A DNA stretch of 13,507 nt, from the NCBI GenBank assembly GCA_900769985.1, contig CAAGIS010000054.1, positions 1-13,507 on the forward strand. Direction: 5' to 3'. Under the pieces are notes generated by a model, which worked only from the letters and a program-made list of their open reading frames with translations, was not told the DNA's origin and did no database searches. Origin of the DNA: Spirochaetia bacterium (GTDB lineage Bacteria > Spirochaetota > Spirochaetia > Treponematales > Treponemataceae). Made by a program: the position numbers and the translations under genes. This document shows positions 13,275-13,507 of the stretch, piece by piece; within the stretch, counting starts at the first letter, position 1; every line of letters starts with the position of its first letter.

Positions 13275-13346
13275 GTGTAAAAACACTCTAAATAAATTAT
13301 AAAAGTGTGTAAAATTCAAAATATTTCTCTTTATTTTTGTGTAAAA
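13275..13346. repeat. Three-copy iteron array, 32-bp period, upstream of the second ATPase gene
   Basis: The 9-mer TGTGTAAAA occurs three times, with its GTGTAAAA part at 13275-13282, 13307-13314 and 13339-13346, exactly 32 bp apart both times. The last copy ends 18 bases before the ATG of the next gene, just before a TATAAA-like -10 box (13351-13356). The spacers share nothing obvious beyond AT-richness. The spacing mimics the 33-bp array before the first ATPase, but the element sequence is different. Confidence 0.75.
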
Positions 13347-13364
13347 GTAATATAAAATGGAATC

Positions 13365-13507
13365 ATGCAAAGAAAGGCCTTGGTACAGCTTTTAGACTGG
13401 AAAAAATCTCCACGTAGAAAACCTTTGATTTTAAAAGGTGCAAGACAGGTGGGAAAAACCTGGCTTATGAAAGAGTTTGGCCGACTTAATTACGAAAAAA
13501 CTTTCTA
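13365..13507 (+). CDS. Second AAA/DUF4143-type ATPase, N-terminal part only
   Basis: From the ATG at 13365 the frame is open to the window edge (47 codons). It encodes MQRKALVQLLDWKKSP, then KPLILKGARQVGKTWLMKEF with Walker A at residues 25-32. It matches the first ATPase in layout (KPLVIRGARQVGKTTVIREF) but is clearly diverged, so it is a paralogue and not a recent copy. There is no strong ribosome site. A TATAAA box ends about eight bases before the ATG, so a very short or absent leader is possible. The DUF4143 and nuclease-like regions lie beyond the window. Confidence 0.85.
   Translation, partial: MQRKALVQLLDWKKSPRRKPLILKGARQVGKTWLMKEFGRLNYEKTF

Overview
The window looks like a chromosome segment from an anaerobic, host- or gut-associated spirochete, most likely a Treponema relative. 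This rests on the low-to-moderate GC content, a signal-peptide lipoprotein beta-glucanase, an aromatic-terminated outer-membrane barrel remnant, a DUF362/ferredoxin protein, and tandem DUF4143 ATPases. It is an inference from protein style; there is no rRNA or other marker gene in the window.

Left part (1-3433). The C-terminal end of asparagine synthetase B is followed by a strong palindrome. Then comes an AT-rich Fic AMP-transferase gene with its own palindromic promoter and a good intrinsic terminator. Directly abutting that terminator is a headless outer-membrane barrel fragment. A complete arginase (rocF-type) follows. Its 3' end runs into a 35-codon remnant of a GyrI-like effector-binding gene on the minus strand, next to a cluster of competing hairpins.

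Middle (3434-7866). These are ordinary housekeeping or metabolic genes: a DUF362 protein with two 4Fe-4S motifs, a convergent GH16 laminarinase-type lipoprotein, a divergent Uup-like ABC-F ATPase, and a Nudix pyrophosphohydrolase.

Right part (7462-13507). This has the character of an accessory/defence region. A phospholipase-D/SF2 helicase/DUF3427 protein is translationally coupled (ATGA overlap) to the Nudix hydrolase. It is divergent from a serine recombinase of the Bacteroides Mpi invertase type. Then come two tandem AAA/DUF4143 ATPase genes, the second cut by the window edge.

The most unusual feature is regulatory-looking DNA in front of the DUF4143 genes. The first gene has four copies of a ~21-bp element at an exact 33-bp period, ending on its start codon and overlapping a good promoter. 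The second has three copies of a different 9-bp element at an exact 32-bp period. Remnants of two more repeat families, one again with 33-bp spacing, lie further upstream. This suggests paralogue-specific iteron-like operators with a helical phase of about three turns. The Fic gene likewise carries repeated TAGGAGA elements around its promoter. Several genes (arginase, ABC-F) have promoters placed so that transcription would begin at the start codon, which suggests leaderless mRNAs.
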